Part shown: piece after piece, positions 1-7,715 of the stretch
How positions within the stretch are numbered: position 1 is the first letter of the stretch
Layout of the letters: every line of letters starts with the position of its first letter
Assembly: GCA_005954745.1 (NCBI GenBank)
Contig: CP040678.1
Span: 2,542,001 to 2,606,000, forward strand
Length of the DNA: 64,000 nt
DNA from: Halostella pelagica
GTDB lineage: Archaea; Halobacteriota; Halobacteria; Halobacteriales; Natronoarchaeaceae
Reading direction: 5' to 3'
Notes under the pieces: generated by a model
The model's input: the letters and a program-made list of their open reading frames with translations, nothing else
What the model was told of the DNA's origin: nothing
The model's database searches: none
Made by a program: the position numbers and the translations under genes

Positions 1-749
1 AACTGCGAGAGGCCGCCCTCGTTCGGCGCGGTGACGTCCGACTCCTGGATGGCCTGCATCGCCTGCTTGTGGCCCTCCATGAACGTCTCCTTGTCTTTCG
101 GTTTCGGCATGTCCGTACCCGATTTGACGACGACCGCCTTGAGGTTCTTCGACCCCATCACACAGCCCGTGCCGCCGCGGCCCGACGCGCGGTCGTCCTC
201 GTTGACGATGCAGGCGTAGCGGACCTCGTTTTCGCCGCCCTGGCCGATAGCCATGGCCGAGAGGTTCTTTCCGTACGCGCCCTCGACCTCGTCTTCGAGG
301 GCCTCTATCGTATCGTGGACGCCCTGTCCCCACAGGTTCGACGCGTCGCGGAGTTCCACGTTTCCGTCCTCGACGTACGCGTACACGGGGTCATCTGCTT
401 CGCCTTCGAACAGCAACCCGTCGAAGCCGGCCCACTTCAGACGCGCGCCGGACCAGCCGCCGTGGTGCGAGTCCGTCACGGTTCCCGTCAGCGGCGATTT
501 CGTACAGATCGCGATTCGGCCGCTCATCGTCGTCTGGGTCCCCGTGAGCGGGCCGTTCGTGAACGCTAGCAGGTTCTCCGGACCAGTAGGGTCGACATCC
601 GGGCCTTGCTCGAAGACGTATTTTACCCCCAAGCCTCGCGCGCCGATGTACTTCTCGGCGTCCTCTCCGTCGATACCCTCGTACCGTACGTCGCCCTCGG
701 ACAGGTCGACCCTGGCGACTCTGTCCTGAAATCCTCCGATATCAGTCAT
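1..749 (-). CDS. aor: Aldehyde ferredoxin oxidoreductase, N-terminal part (runs off the left edge)
   Basis: This is the N-terminal ~249 residues of a tungsten/molybdopterin-dependent aldehyde:ferredoxin oxidoreductase, a family that oxidises aldehydes to acids with ferredoxin as acceptor in the cytoplasm. The reading frame starts MTDIGGFQDRVARVDLSEG and carries family landmarks: YIGARGLGVKYVFE near residue 37, NLLAFTNGPLTGT near 65, SGRIAICTKSPLTGTVTDSH near 80-100, and SGRGGTGCVMGSKNLKAVVVK near 195. These belong to the N-terminal domain that holds the bis-pterin cofactor. Members usually have about 600-650 residues, so more than half lies outside the window, including the [4Fe-4S] cysteines. 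The ATG at 747-749 directly follows a palindrome and a TATA-like box. The domain call is secure; the substrate cannot be told. Confidence 0.9.
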   Translation of the reverse strand, partial: MTDIGGFQDRVARVDLSEGDVRYEGIDGEDAEKYIGARGLGVKYVFEQGPDVDPTGPENLLAFTNGPLTGTQTTMSGRIAICTKSPLTGTVTDSHHGGWSGARLKWAGFDGLLFEGEADDPVYAYVEDGNVELRDASNLWGQGVHDTIEALEDEVEGAYGKNLSAMAIGQGGENEVRYACIVNEDDRASGRGGTGCVMGSKNLKAVVVKSGTDMPKPKDKETFMEGHKQAMQAIQESDVTAPNEGGLSQ

Positions 750-781
750 TGTAATTCACGTTCATTACATATGGACTATAA
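750..781 (-). promoter_or_regulatory. Promoter with palindromic operator of the AOR gene
   Basis: Read on the minus strand, a TATA-like TTATAG (776-781) lies about 27-32 nt before the ATG (749), as expected for a leaderless haloarchaeal transcript. Between the two is an inverted repeat TGTAAT-N8-ATTACA (750-769) that touches the start codon. A site between TATA box and start suits a repressor. The half-sites share the ATTACA core with the palindrome at 61191-61206. Regulator unknown. Confidence 0.5.
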
Positions 782-913
782 CGTGTTAGACGTTCCCATA
801 CTAACGTAACCGAAACCAGTTACTCCGACGCCACCAGGCGGTCAGTTGCCATCGGAGACAGCGGAAGTCAAATCGACACGGCATCAGTCGCCTTTTGCCG
901 ACGGACGCCCCGA

Positions 914-1276
914 GTGGAGGGTGTGTCCCGACGCTGGTATCCGGCGGTCGCCGTCGCGGTCGCGCTGTTCGTCGCCTCGGTCGTACCGGTCGACGCCGGC
1001 GGCGGTAGCGGCCCCGTCGGCGCGGATAAAATCGCCCACGTGGTCGGCTACGCCGTCCTAACCGGCGCGCTCGTCGTTGCCTTCCAGGTCCGACACCGAA
1101 CGGAGGAGAGCGCCGCCGCCAGCGCCGCCGTGGGAGCGGTCGCTTACGGTATCGGCATCGAACTAGTGCAGGCCGGGATCACGTACAGGGCGTTCTCGGT
1201 CGCGGACATCGCGGCGAACGGGGCGGGAGCGATCGCCGCAGGGATCGCGTGGGTCGCAGCGCGTCGGTTCGGATAA
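914..1276 (+). CDS. VanZ-like membrane protein
   Basis: The 120-residue protein has three or four hydrophobic segments (about residues 9-26, 40-58, 70-85 and 97-115) and the VanZ-family signatures: an aspartate-lysine pair before HVVGYAVLTGAL (about 39-52), then ELVQAGITYRAFSVADIAANGAGAIAAG near the C-terminus. VanZ domains were first seen in a teicoplanin-resistance protein, but in archaea their role is unknown, so only membrane location is supported. The start is a GTG at 914; GTG at 923 is an alternative that leaves MSRRWYP and a cleaner first helix. It converges on the DUF5305 gene with 3 bp between the two stops. An upstream in-frame ATG at 846 would add residues without hydrophobic or family character. 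Confidence 0.75.
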   Translation: MEGVSRRWYPAVAVAVALFVASVVPVDAGGGSGPVGADKIAHVVGYAVLTGALVVAFQVRHRTEESAAASAAVGAVAYGIGIELVQAGITYRAFSVADIAANGAGAIAAGIAWVAARRFG

Positions 1277-1279
1277 CCG

Positions 1280-2578
1280 TCACACCTCGTTTCTCTCGTC
1301 GGCGTTCGGGTCCGACCATTCGAACTCGTCCGATTCGCCCTGCCACTCGAACTCCTCCGCCAGGTCGCCGTTCGACCCGGTCCCGTCCGATGCCTCGTCG
1401 CGTTCCGGCGTCGAACCATCGTCGTCGGACGGAGCGCTCGACGGTGTCGCGTGGCCGACCCTCGTGCCGTCGAGCGCGTCGTGGCTCGTCGCACGTTCCG
1501 AGTGATACACGTACACCACGCCGTCGTCGACGACGTAGAACGCCCCGGTTCGTTCGTCCTCGATCACTCGCCTGTCGCTGTCGATTCCAACGTCGACGAG
1601 CCCCGAGAGCGACGAGACGGTCACCGTCGGCCCGGTCCGGTGTTCGGCCGGAACTCGACCGGTCGTGATCCACTCGTCGAGGGCGTCGCGCTCGCGGGCC
1701 GTCGTAACGGCGCGGTGAACGCTCTGCGGCGGGCGAAGCGAGTCCGTCGCAGTCAGACCGACGACGAGAGCGAGCGAACCGAGGGCACCGGCGAAAAGCA
1801 GTACGCTGCCGTACGACGCGAGGGGGCCGTACTCCCGCGAAACGCGACCGGTTTCGGTGACTCGATCCGACGCTGATCTGCCCGCGCCCTCTACGGTGTA
1901 CGTCGACCCGGTCGGGACGATCGAAAGGACGTGCGTCTCGGTAGTGGTGACGCGCTCGCCCTCGACGGTCGCGGTGACGCTCGTCTCCGCGACGACCGCG
2001 ATCTCCGGGTCCCCCGGTGAGCCGCCGAGTTCGTTGTCCGTCCGGGCGATGGTCCACGCCGCCTCGCTGACGTTCACTTCGAACGGCACGGCGACCGTAC
2101 CGCTGTCCCCGGTGTCCACGCGGGGGTCGGTCAGTGGTTCGGTAGTGCTCCAGTACTCCCCGCCGTCGTCGGCGGAGCGGAGGCGGAGGCGGAGCGTCGT
2201 CTCGGCTTCGATGTCCTCGCCCGTGGCCGCGTACTCGTGGGTGAACGTCCCGTTGAGAACCGGGGCGACGGAGCGGAAATACCGATGCCGGTCGGTGAGT
2301 ACGCTCCCGTCGGGGTAGACGGGGTTCTCCGAACGAACCACGGCACCGTGCTCGTACGAGCCCTCGGTCTCGACGCTTCCGACCGTCTGCTCGGTCGGTT
2401 GCATCGGCGGGTTCACGTGCGCGCCGTATGCAACCCACCCGCCGATGGCACTCAGGAGAACGAGAGCAACGACGACGAGCCCCAGGTTGTCGGCGACGCG
2501 CGAGCGAACGGCGGCCGCTGTCCCCGGCCCTGCGTCGCGTCCCTCGTCGACGTCCTCGGGTCGGTCGGTGTGAGTCAT
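1280..2578 (-). CDS. DUF5305 family membrane protein
   Basis: This 432-residue protein begins MTHTDRPEDVDEGRD. It has one hydrophobic segment at about residues 30-50 (GLVVVALVLLSAIGGWVAYG), a long extracytoplasmic beta-rich region with paired charged and Thr/Val strands, a second hydrophobic segment near 245-270, and an acidic disordered cytoplasmic tail rich in Ser, Asp and Glu. The layout and sequence (PMQPTEQTVGSVETEGSYEHGAVV, later FTHEYAATGEDI) match what I know of DUF5305, a haloarchaeal family found beside signal peptidases and small secreted proteins. Its ATG overlaps the stop of the upstream 169-residue secreted protein by 4 nt, so the two are probably co-translated. I infer an assembly, anchoring or chaperone role; no activity is visible. 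Confidence 0.7.
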   Translation of the reverse strand: MTHTDRPEDVDEGRDAGPGTAAAVRSRVADNLGLVVVALVLLSAIGGWVAYGAHVNPPMQPTEQTVGSVETEGSYEHGAVVRSENPVYPDGSVLTDRHRYFRSVAPVLNGTFTHEYAATGEDIEAETTLRLRLRSADDGGEYWSTTEPLTDPRVDTGDSGTVAVPFEVNVSEAAWTIARTDNELGGSPGDPEIAVVAETSVTATVEGERVTTTETHVLSIVPTGSTYTVEGAGRSASDRVTETGRVSREYGPLASYGSVLLFAGALGSLALVVGLTATDSLRPPQSVHRAVTTARERDALDEWITTGRVPAEHRTGPTVTVSSLSGLVDVGIDSDRRVIEDERTGAFYVVDDGVVYVYHSERATSHDALDGTRVGHATPSSAPSDDDGSTPERDEASDGTGSNGDLAEEFEWQGESDEFEWSDPNADERNEV

Positions 2579-3084
2579 GTGCAGTCGATAGATAGCTTCT
2601 GGTTGGTCGTCCGTTGCAGGTCGACGGTTTCGTCGCCGGTCGCAGTCACGGAGACGGTGACGTATCCCGTCCCCTGGTCCGTCGCCCCGTCTTTGCACTC
2701 TAACTGGAGCACGTAGTCGTGCGAAGTCGTCAGCCCGACTGCGTCCGTATCTCGAACGGTCGCGTACACGCCGGGATCGGTGTCGGTCGTCCCGTCGTCG
2801 TAATCGATCCGGTCGACCGCGGTATCGAACGCCGAAGCGCCCCCAAATGCGGCGGCGTTGTCGTCGAGGAAGTAGGCGTTCCCCGTGTCGTTCCCGCCGC
2901 TGATGCTCGCCGCGGAGTCAGCCGAATTGTCGGTCACACCCAGATACGCGTCCGGATCGTTTGCGACCGTTATATTGCCCGGTCGGTCGGCCATCACGTC
3001 GGCGAAACCGACGGAACCAGTAACGAGTAGCGCCGCGCCGCAGAGCAGCAACACCGCGCCCAGGCGCTGCCGCCGGTCAACCAC
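2575..3084 (-). CDS. Secreted TasA/camelysin-like protein, copy 1
   Basis: The 169-residue protein begins with a basic N-terminus (MVDRRQRLG) and a hydrophobic stretch LGAVLLLCGAALLVTGSVGF that looks like a signal peptide or anchor. The mature part opens with DVMADRPGNITVANDPDAYLGVTDN. The product at 3418 has the same pattern (LIEADRTADITLASDSAALLELTDN), so the two are paralogs. This arrangement, together with a SipW-type signal peptidase, is typical of TasA/camelysin/DUF1102-like beta-sandwich surface proteins. Two cysteines (LQLECKD and the C-terminal SIDCT) could form a disulfide. The gene overlaps the downstream DUF5305 gene by 4 nt. Fibre formation is an inference; family membership is from pattern, not a search. 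Confidence 0.65.
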   Translation of the reverse strand: MVDRRQRLGAVLLLCGAALLVTGSVGFADVMADRPGNITVANDPDAYLGVTDNSADSAASISGGNDTGNAYFLDDNAAAFGGASAFDTAVDRIDYDDGTTDTDPGVYATVRDTDAVGLTTSHDYVLQLECKDGATDQGTGYVTVSVTATGDETVDLQRTTNQKLSIDCT

Positions 3085-3219
3085 GGTCGACGACTCCCGC
3101 GCGTCGCTCGTTCCGGTCTCGCGCGCGCCGACCGACTCGCGGTCCGATACCCTCGGTTCCCGTCACTACCGAAGGGGTACGAATCCACGCCCCTTTAACG
3201 ACTCGGCCAAACATCATGT

Positions 3220-3248
3220 TGGATTTTTAATAACCCAAACTATATAGG
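3220..3248. promoter_or_regulatory. AT-rich divergent promoter region of the surface-protein locus
   Basis: The 333 bp between the two divergent secreted-protein genes (3085-3417) hold no gene. Their only AT-rich stretch is here: on the minus strand TTATTAAAAATCC, on the plus strand CTATATAGG. It could drive both directions, with leaders of about 135-170 nt, unusually long for a haloarchaeon. Placement is by eye. Confidence 0.35.
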
Positions 3249-3360
3249 CCCGTCCCCGACCTCCACCCTTCTCAGTTGGGCATCACCCTATTACCGGGAG
3301 ACTGTCAATCCAGGTATGTGACATCGGACGGAAAACAATTGCGCGACGTCGAACCTCGAA

Positions 3361-3377
3361 CGGAACGGCGCGTTCCG
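3361..3377 (+). promoter_or_regulatory. Perfect hairpin in the leader of the TasA-like gene
   Basis: CGGAACG-GCG-CGTTCCG forms a perfect 7-bp stem with a 3-nt loop, centred about 50 nt before the ATG at 3418. It could be an operator on DNA or a structured mRNA leader. No homologous hairpin is seen before the divergent gene. Confidence 0.35.
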
Positions 3378-3417
3378 ACGAGGAGGACTGTATCCGTCCG
3401 GTCGAGCGGAAAACACA

Positions 3418-3984
3418 ATGAATCGTAGAACATTCGTCATCAGCGTGGGTAGCATCGCAGCGACGGGCGGCGCGGCACTCGGATCGGGCGCGTTCGACCT
3501 GATCGAGGCCGACCGTACCGCCGATATCACACTCGCAAGCGACTCTGCGGCCTTGCTCGAACTCACGGACAACGGTACCAGTCAGTTCGTTGACCCAACC
3601 GGCGGTACGGACGGCGACCTGTTACAGCTCAAGTACACGGGCTCCGGCAACGCGTCCGGTGCCAACAAGAGCGCCGTTACGACCATCGAAGCCGGGTTCA
3701 AGATCGGAAACAACGCCTCCCAGGGCGTCGGCGTGAAGATAGCACACGACGCAGCGGACCCCGCCGCGGTCAACTTCTACGGCGATACCGGGAAAACGAC
3801 AGCGGTCGAGTCGTTACCCACTGCGAACGGCGATCCGCACAACCTGGACGCGTACGATACCGCGAACAGCACCCAGGATAGTTTCGACGTGACAATAGAA
3901 CTCGACACGACCGTCACGGATCTCAGTGGCCTGACGACGATCACTGTCACCGCGGATCCGTCCGCCTACACCTCCTCCGCCTAA
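3418..3984 (+). CDS. Secreted TasA/camelysin-like protein, copy 2
   Basis: The 188-residue protein starts MNRRTFVISVGSIAATGGAALGSGAF, a twin-arginine-like or camelysin-type signal, then LIEADRTADITLASDSAALLELTDN, a block shared with the product at 2575-3084. The rest is rich in Thr, Ser, Asn and Gly with alternating hydrophobic residues, typical of an exported beta-sandwich, and ends in ITVTADPSAYTSSA. It contains no cysteine. The signal peptidase gene follows 99 bp downstream on the same strand and is the likely processing enzyme. By analogy with TasA of Bacillus and AbpA bundling pili of Pyrobaculum, both of which work with SipW-type peptidases, I infer a surface fibre or matrix subunit. 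Biological role not shown by sequence alone. Confidence 0.68.
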   Translation: MNRRTFVISVGSIAATGGAALGSGAFDLIEADRTADITLASDSAALLELTDNGTSQFVDPTGGTDGDLLQLKYTGSGNASGANKSAVTTIEAGFKIGNNASQGVGVKIAHDAADPAAVNFYGDTGKTTAVESLPTANGDPHNLDAYDTANSTQDSFDVTIELDTTVTDLSGLTTITVTADPSAYTSSA

Positions 3985-4083
3985 CGTGACCGCATGCGTC
4001 CCGCGACGGCCCACACGCGGTGTGTGGGAGCACTGGGGTACGAGGGTCGGGCCGTCGGGGACGGTATCGGTAGCACACGCGAC

Positions 4084-5229
4084 ATGAAGGACAGACTCGA
4101 AACCGCACTACAGTTGGCGCTCGTTTTGCTCGTCGTCGCTCTCATCGCGGGGCAGGCGATCGGACAGCCAGTTCTCCTGAGTTACGTCGAAACCGGGAGC
4201 ATGGAGCCGACGATAGAGGCCGGAGACGGCTTTCTCGTGGTCCCGGCGGTACTCGCCGGGTCGGTCGAAACGGGCGACGTGGTCGTCTTTCAGGCTAAAA
4301 CGCTCGACGGAGGGTCGGTGACGACTCACCGCGTGGTCGGAGAGACAAGAAACGGATACGTTACGCAAGGGGATGCGAACACCTTCCCGGACCAGGAGGG
4401 AGACGAACCGCCGGTGAGCGAGGACCGGATCCTCGGAAAAGCGGTCACTGTCAACGGCGACGTGGTCGTGGTTCCAGGGATCGGTCGGGTCATCCAGAGC
4501 AGCGAAGAGGCGGTGGCAAGCGCCGTTCCGTCTGGCTCCGGCCTGCCGGGCGACGCCGGCGGAACCGCTATCGCGTTCCTGGGAGTCGGACTCTGTCTCG
4601 TCGGCGGCGGCCTGTTGCTGGGGTACGGCGGTTCGAAGAAACGGGAGGCAAACAGGCCAAGCCGCCGCGCCGAGAGTTACGAGGGGAGGCGAGTCGTTCT
4701 CGTCGTAACCGTCGCTATCGTTCTCGCGGCGACGGCCGGAATGATGTTTGCCTCGGGCGGCGTCCAGTACACTCTCGTCGCGGCGGACGACCCGGCCGAC
4801 GACCCGTTCGTTCTCGAACGGGGAACGACGGGGACGGTCACGCACGACGTGAAAAACGGGGCGTTCGCGCCGGTCGTCGTCGTGCGCGAGGCGACGAGCG
4901 AAGACGTTCGTGTAACGCGGCGATCCACGGTTATCGGGCCGCGGTCCGCAGGCGAGACGACGCTCCGAGTCGACGCGCCTGACGGCCAGCAGCAGTTCGA
5001 TCGGACGGTCTCCGAGCGGCGGTACGTGGCGGTCCTACCGCCGTCGCTGCTGGTCGCGCTTCACTCGATCCACCCCTGGCTCGCTATCGTCGCAGTCGAC
5101 ACTGTGATCGCTGTCTGTGTCTTACTCGCGGGGGCATTCCTGTTTCCGGGCCGATACATTCGGGTTCGGACCGACGCCGGCCGGTCGCCGTGGCGGCGGA
5201 TCGAACGGCTCTGGGAGCGACAAGGTTGA
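4084..5229 (+). CDS. Archaeal/ER-type signal peptidase I with C-terminal membrane extension
   Basis: The 381-residue protein cleaves signal peptides at the outer face of the membrane. A first membrane helix (about 8-30) precedes the catalytic Ser39 in ETGSMEPTIEAGD, a GDVVVFQ strand (64-70), His82 in TTHRVVGE, and GDANTFPDQE (96-105). His in place of the bacterial Lys marks the SipW/Sec11 type. After the ~150-residue catalytic domain come three more hydrophobic segments (about 170-195, 215-235, 340-360) and an extracytoplasmic domain, roughly twice the minimal family length. I chose ATG 4084, just before the amphipathic start MKDRLETALQLALVL; the ATG at 3994 adds a non-conserved leader. It lies between the TasA-like gene and the sensor-regulator, suggesting a dedicated peptidase. 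Confidence 0.88.
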   Translation: MKDRLETALQLALVLLVVALIAGQAIGQPVLLSYVETGSMEPTIEAGDGFLVVPAVLAGSVETGDVVVFQAKTLDGGSVTTHRVVGETRNGYVTQGDANTFPDQEGDEPPVSEDRILGKAVTVNGDVVVVPGIGRVIQSSEEAVASAVPSGSGLPGDAGGTAIAFLGVGLCLVGGGLLLGYGGSKKREANRPSRRAESYEGRRVVLVVTVAIVLAATAGMMFASGGVQYTLVAADDPADDPFVLERGTTGTVTHDVKNGAFAPVVVVREATSEDVRVTRRSTVIGPRSAGETTLRVDAPDGQQQFDRTVSERRYVAVLPPSLLVALHSIHPWLAIVAVDTVIAVCVLLAGAFLFPGRYIRVRTDAGRSPWRRIERLWERQG

Positions 5230-5252
5230 AAAGGTCGCCGCTCAGAGAGGTA

Positions 5253-7676
5253 ATGAGAATGGGACATCCGATCCGCGTCCTCTGTGTCGACGACGATCCG
5301 TCCCTCGCGGAACTCGTCGCGACGTACTTACAGGAGGATTACGACGACATCACCGCGGTTCCGGAGACGGACCCGCACGTCGCACTCGATCGGGTCCGCT
5401 CGGAGACGTTCGACTGTATCGTCAGCGACTACCAGATGCCGGGGATGAACGGCCTCGAACTCCTCGACCAGGCCCGGGATCTCCGTCCCGAGATCCCGTT
5501 TATCCTCTTTACCGGGCAGGGGAGCGAAACCGTCGCGAGCGACGCCGTTTCCGCAGGCGTGACGGACTACATTCGGAAAGCGACGGGCACCGAACAGTAC
5601 GACCTGCTGGTCAACCGCGTCAGAAACGCCGTCGACAGACACCGTGCCGAACTCGATTATCAGACTATCTTCGACGGCGTCACTGACGCGATACTCGTCG
5701 TCGACCCGTCGACCGGTTCGGTCATCGACGTCAACCGAGCGTTCTGTGAACTCTGGGGGTACGACGAGACGAACGCTCGCTCGCTCTCACCCGCGGACCT
5801 GACAGTGGAAGACGCCGGCGCGGAGCGGTTGTGTGACCCGTCGAACGAGAAGCGGGATATCGAATGCGTCACCGCCGAAGGCGAACGGTTCTGGGCCTCG
5901 GTGAGCGTCAAACGGGCCGACATACGCGGCACGGAGCGGATACTGGCGATCGTCCGGGATGTGACCGAGCGCCACGAACGCGAGGAGGCGCTCTCAGCGC
6001 TGGTCGGAGCCGAACAGACGCTGTTGAAGGCCGAAACGTCCGCTGCCGTCTGCGAGCGAGCGACCGAACTCGCCACGGATGCTCTCGGGTTCGATGCTGT
6101 GCAGTTGTTGCTCCGCGACGAGACCGGGACGTTACGAACGGCGGCGTCCGTCGGACCGGTCCCGGTCGACGACGAGGTGTTTGCCGCCGCGCGTCGTCAG
6201 ATAGCGGCCGACGTGCTCGGAACCGCCGAACTTCAGACCCGGCGCGACATCAGCGCCGTCGGACGGTATCCGAACGACTTCCCGATGCGCTCGGAGCTCC
6301 GCGTCCCGATCGGAGACCACGGCGTTCTGGTCGGCAATACGAGCGACGAACGGGCGTTCGGCCCGTACGAGCACGACCTGGCGCGGGTGCTTTCGACCAA
6401 CGTCACCGCCGCACTCGAACGGACGGACAGAGAGGAACTACTCCGGGAGCGGGAGTCGGAACTCGAACGCCAGCGCGACGAACTCACGTCGCTGAATCAC
6501 ACCAACAGGGTGATCCGGAAGATAAACCAGACGCTCGTCGAAGTGTCGAGTCGGGACGAGATCGAACGGGTCGTCTGCGAGCAACTCGCTGCCGCCGACC
6601 AGTATCGGATGGCGTGGATCGGGGAGTACGACCTCGTTACCCGCGAGCTAGATCCGAAAGTCTGGGCCGGGATCGAGGACGGCTACCTCCGCGGACGAAC
6701 CGTCTCGGTCGACGAGTACGAGTCCAACCCGTACCGGACCGCGGTCGACCAGCGGTCTATCGCCGTCCAGCCGCTAACGCCGGACACAGTGCCCCAGGCG
6801 AAGTACGAGAGAGCGACCGAACGGGGCTACCGCGCGGTCGCGGTGATACCGCTCGTCCATCAGGGGACGCTGTACGACGTTCTCGGCGTATACGCCGGCC
6901 AGAGCGACGCGTTCGGGGAGACGGAACGGGCCGTCCTCTCGGAACTCGGAGAGACCATCGGCTACGCGATGCACGCCGTCGAACAGCGGCGGACTATTCT
7001 CACAGACAACGTCACCGAACTGGAGATCGAACTTCGGAGCGAGGAGTCGCTACTCGTCCAGTTAGCGGCCGCGACGGGGTGTCGCGTGGAACTCGACGGA
7101 CTGATCGTCCAGTCCGACGGGTCCTTGAAGCTGTTCGTAACTGTCGAAGGCAACCCGTCGGCCGACGCCGTAACGGCGGCGGAAGACGTTGACGCGGAGT
7201 GGACCGCGATCACGGAGACCGAAACTTCTTCGCTGTACGAACTCACTCTTAGTCGAGCGCCGATCATCGATTTCCTCGCCGAAAACGGCGCGACCCTCAG
7301 AACGGCCAGCGCGGAGGGCACCACGGGCCGCCTGGTAATTCAACTCCCCTCACAGACGGACAGCAGGGAGCTACTGGACCTACTCGCGGACGTGTACGGT
7401 GATGTAAACCTTCTTACACAGCGCGAGCGCAGCCGAAAGCCACAGACGACGACGGAGTTCAAATCGTCTCTCCAGGCCGACCTCACCGACCGCCAGCACG
7501 AGGTCCTCCGGACGGCACATCACGCCGGCTTTTTCGAGTGGCCGCGCGTTACGTCCGGCGAGGAACTCGCGTCGTCGCTCGGCATCTCGCAGTCGACGTT
7601 CCACGAACACCTCCGAGCGGGCGAGCGAAAACTCGTCGGAACGTTCTTCGACGGAGACGAGAGCGACTACACCTGA
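5253..7676 (+). CDS. Sensor-regulator: REC-PAS-GAF-GAF-Bat-type HTH
   Basis: This 807-residue protein combines sensing and DNA binding. The receiver domain (about 5-125) has the acidic pair in CVDDDP and the phospho-acceptor Asp59 in CIVSDYQMPG. A PAS domain follows (about 140-255, ending in the PAC-like RDVTERHERE), then a GAF-like region (265-395), a coiled-coil linker (ERESELERQRDEL) and a second GAF (about 430-585). The C-terminus holds a bacterio-opsin-activator HTH_10 (LTDRQHEVLRTAHHAGFFEWPR...SLGISQSTFHEHLRAGERKL, about 750-800). There is no kinase domain, so it is an output regulator phosphorylated by another kinase. The ATG at 5253 follows an AGAGAGGT ribosome-binding site and lies 23 nt after the signal-peptidase stop, so it may be co-transcribed with the surface locus. 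ATG 5259 is possible. Confidence 0.85.
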   Translation: MRMGHPIRVLCVDDDPSLAELVATYLQEDYDDITAVPETDPHVALDRVRSETFDCIVSDYQMPGMNGLELLDQARDLRPEIPFILFTGQGSETVASDAVSAGVTDYIRKATGTEQYDLLVNRVRNAVDRHRAELDYQTIFDGVTDAILVVDPSTGSVIDVNRAFCELWGYDETNARSLSPADLTVEDAGAERLCDPSNEKRDIECVTAEGERFWASVSVKRADIRGTERILAIVRDVTERHEREEALSALVGAEQTLLKAETSAAVCERATELATDALGFDAVQLLLRDETGTLRTAASVGPVPVDDEVFAAARRQIAADVLGTAELQTRRDISAVGRYPNDFPMRSELRVPIGDHGVLVGNTSDERAFGPYEHDLARVLSTNVTAALERTDREELLRERESELERQRDELTSLNHTNRVIRKINQTLVEVSSRDEIERVVCEQLAAADQYRMAWIGEYDLVTRELDPKVWAGIEDGYLRGRTVSVDEYESNPYRTAVDQRSIAVQPLTPDTVPQAKYERATERGYRAVAVIPLVHQGTLYDVLGVYAGQSDAFGETERAVLSELGETIGYAMHAVEQRRTILTDNVTELEIELRSEESLLVQLAAATGCRVELDGLIVQSDGSLKLFVTVEGNPSADAVTAAEDVDAEWTAITETETSSLYELTLSRAPIIDFLAENGATLRTASAEGTTGRLVIQLPSQTDSRELLDLLADVYGDVNLLTQRERSRKPQTTTEFKSSLQADLTDRQHEVLRTAHHAGFFEWPRVTSGEELASSLGISQSTFHEHLRAGERKLVGTFFDGDESDYT

Positions 7677-7715
7677 ACGAAGCGGATTTACGCCCCCGAC
7701 GACTACGGACCGCCA

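Noticed and set aside
5864-7192. Long arginine-rich plus-strand frame within the sensor-regulator gene
   Set aside because: It is a shadow frame caused by high G+C; the real protein has REC, PAS, GAF and HTH motifs in frame.
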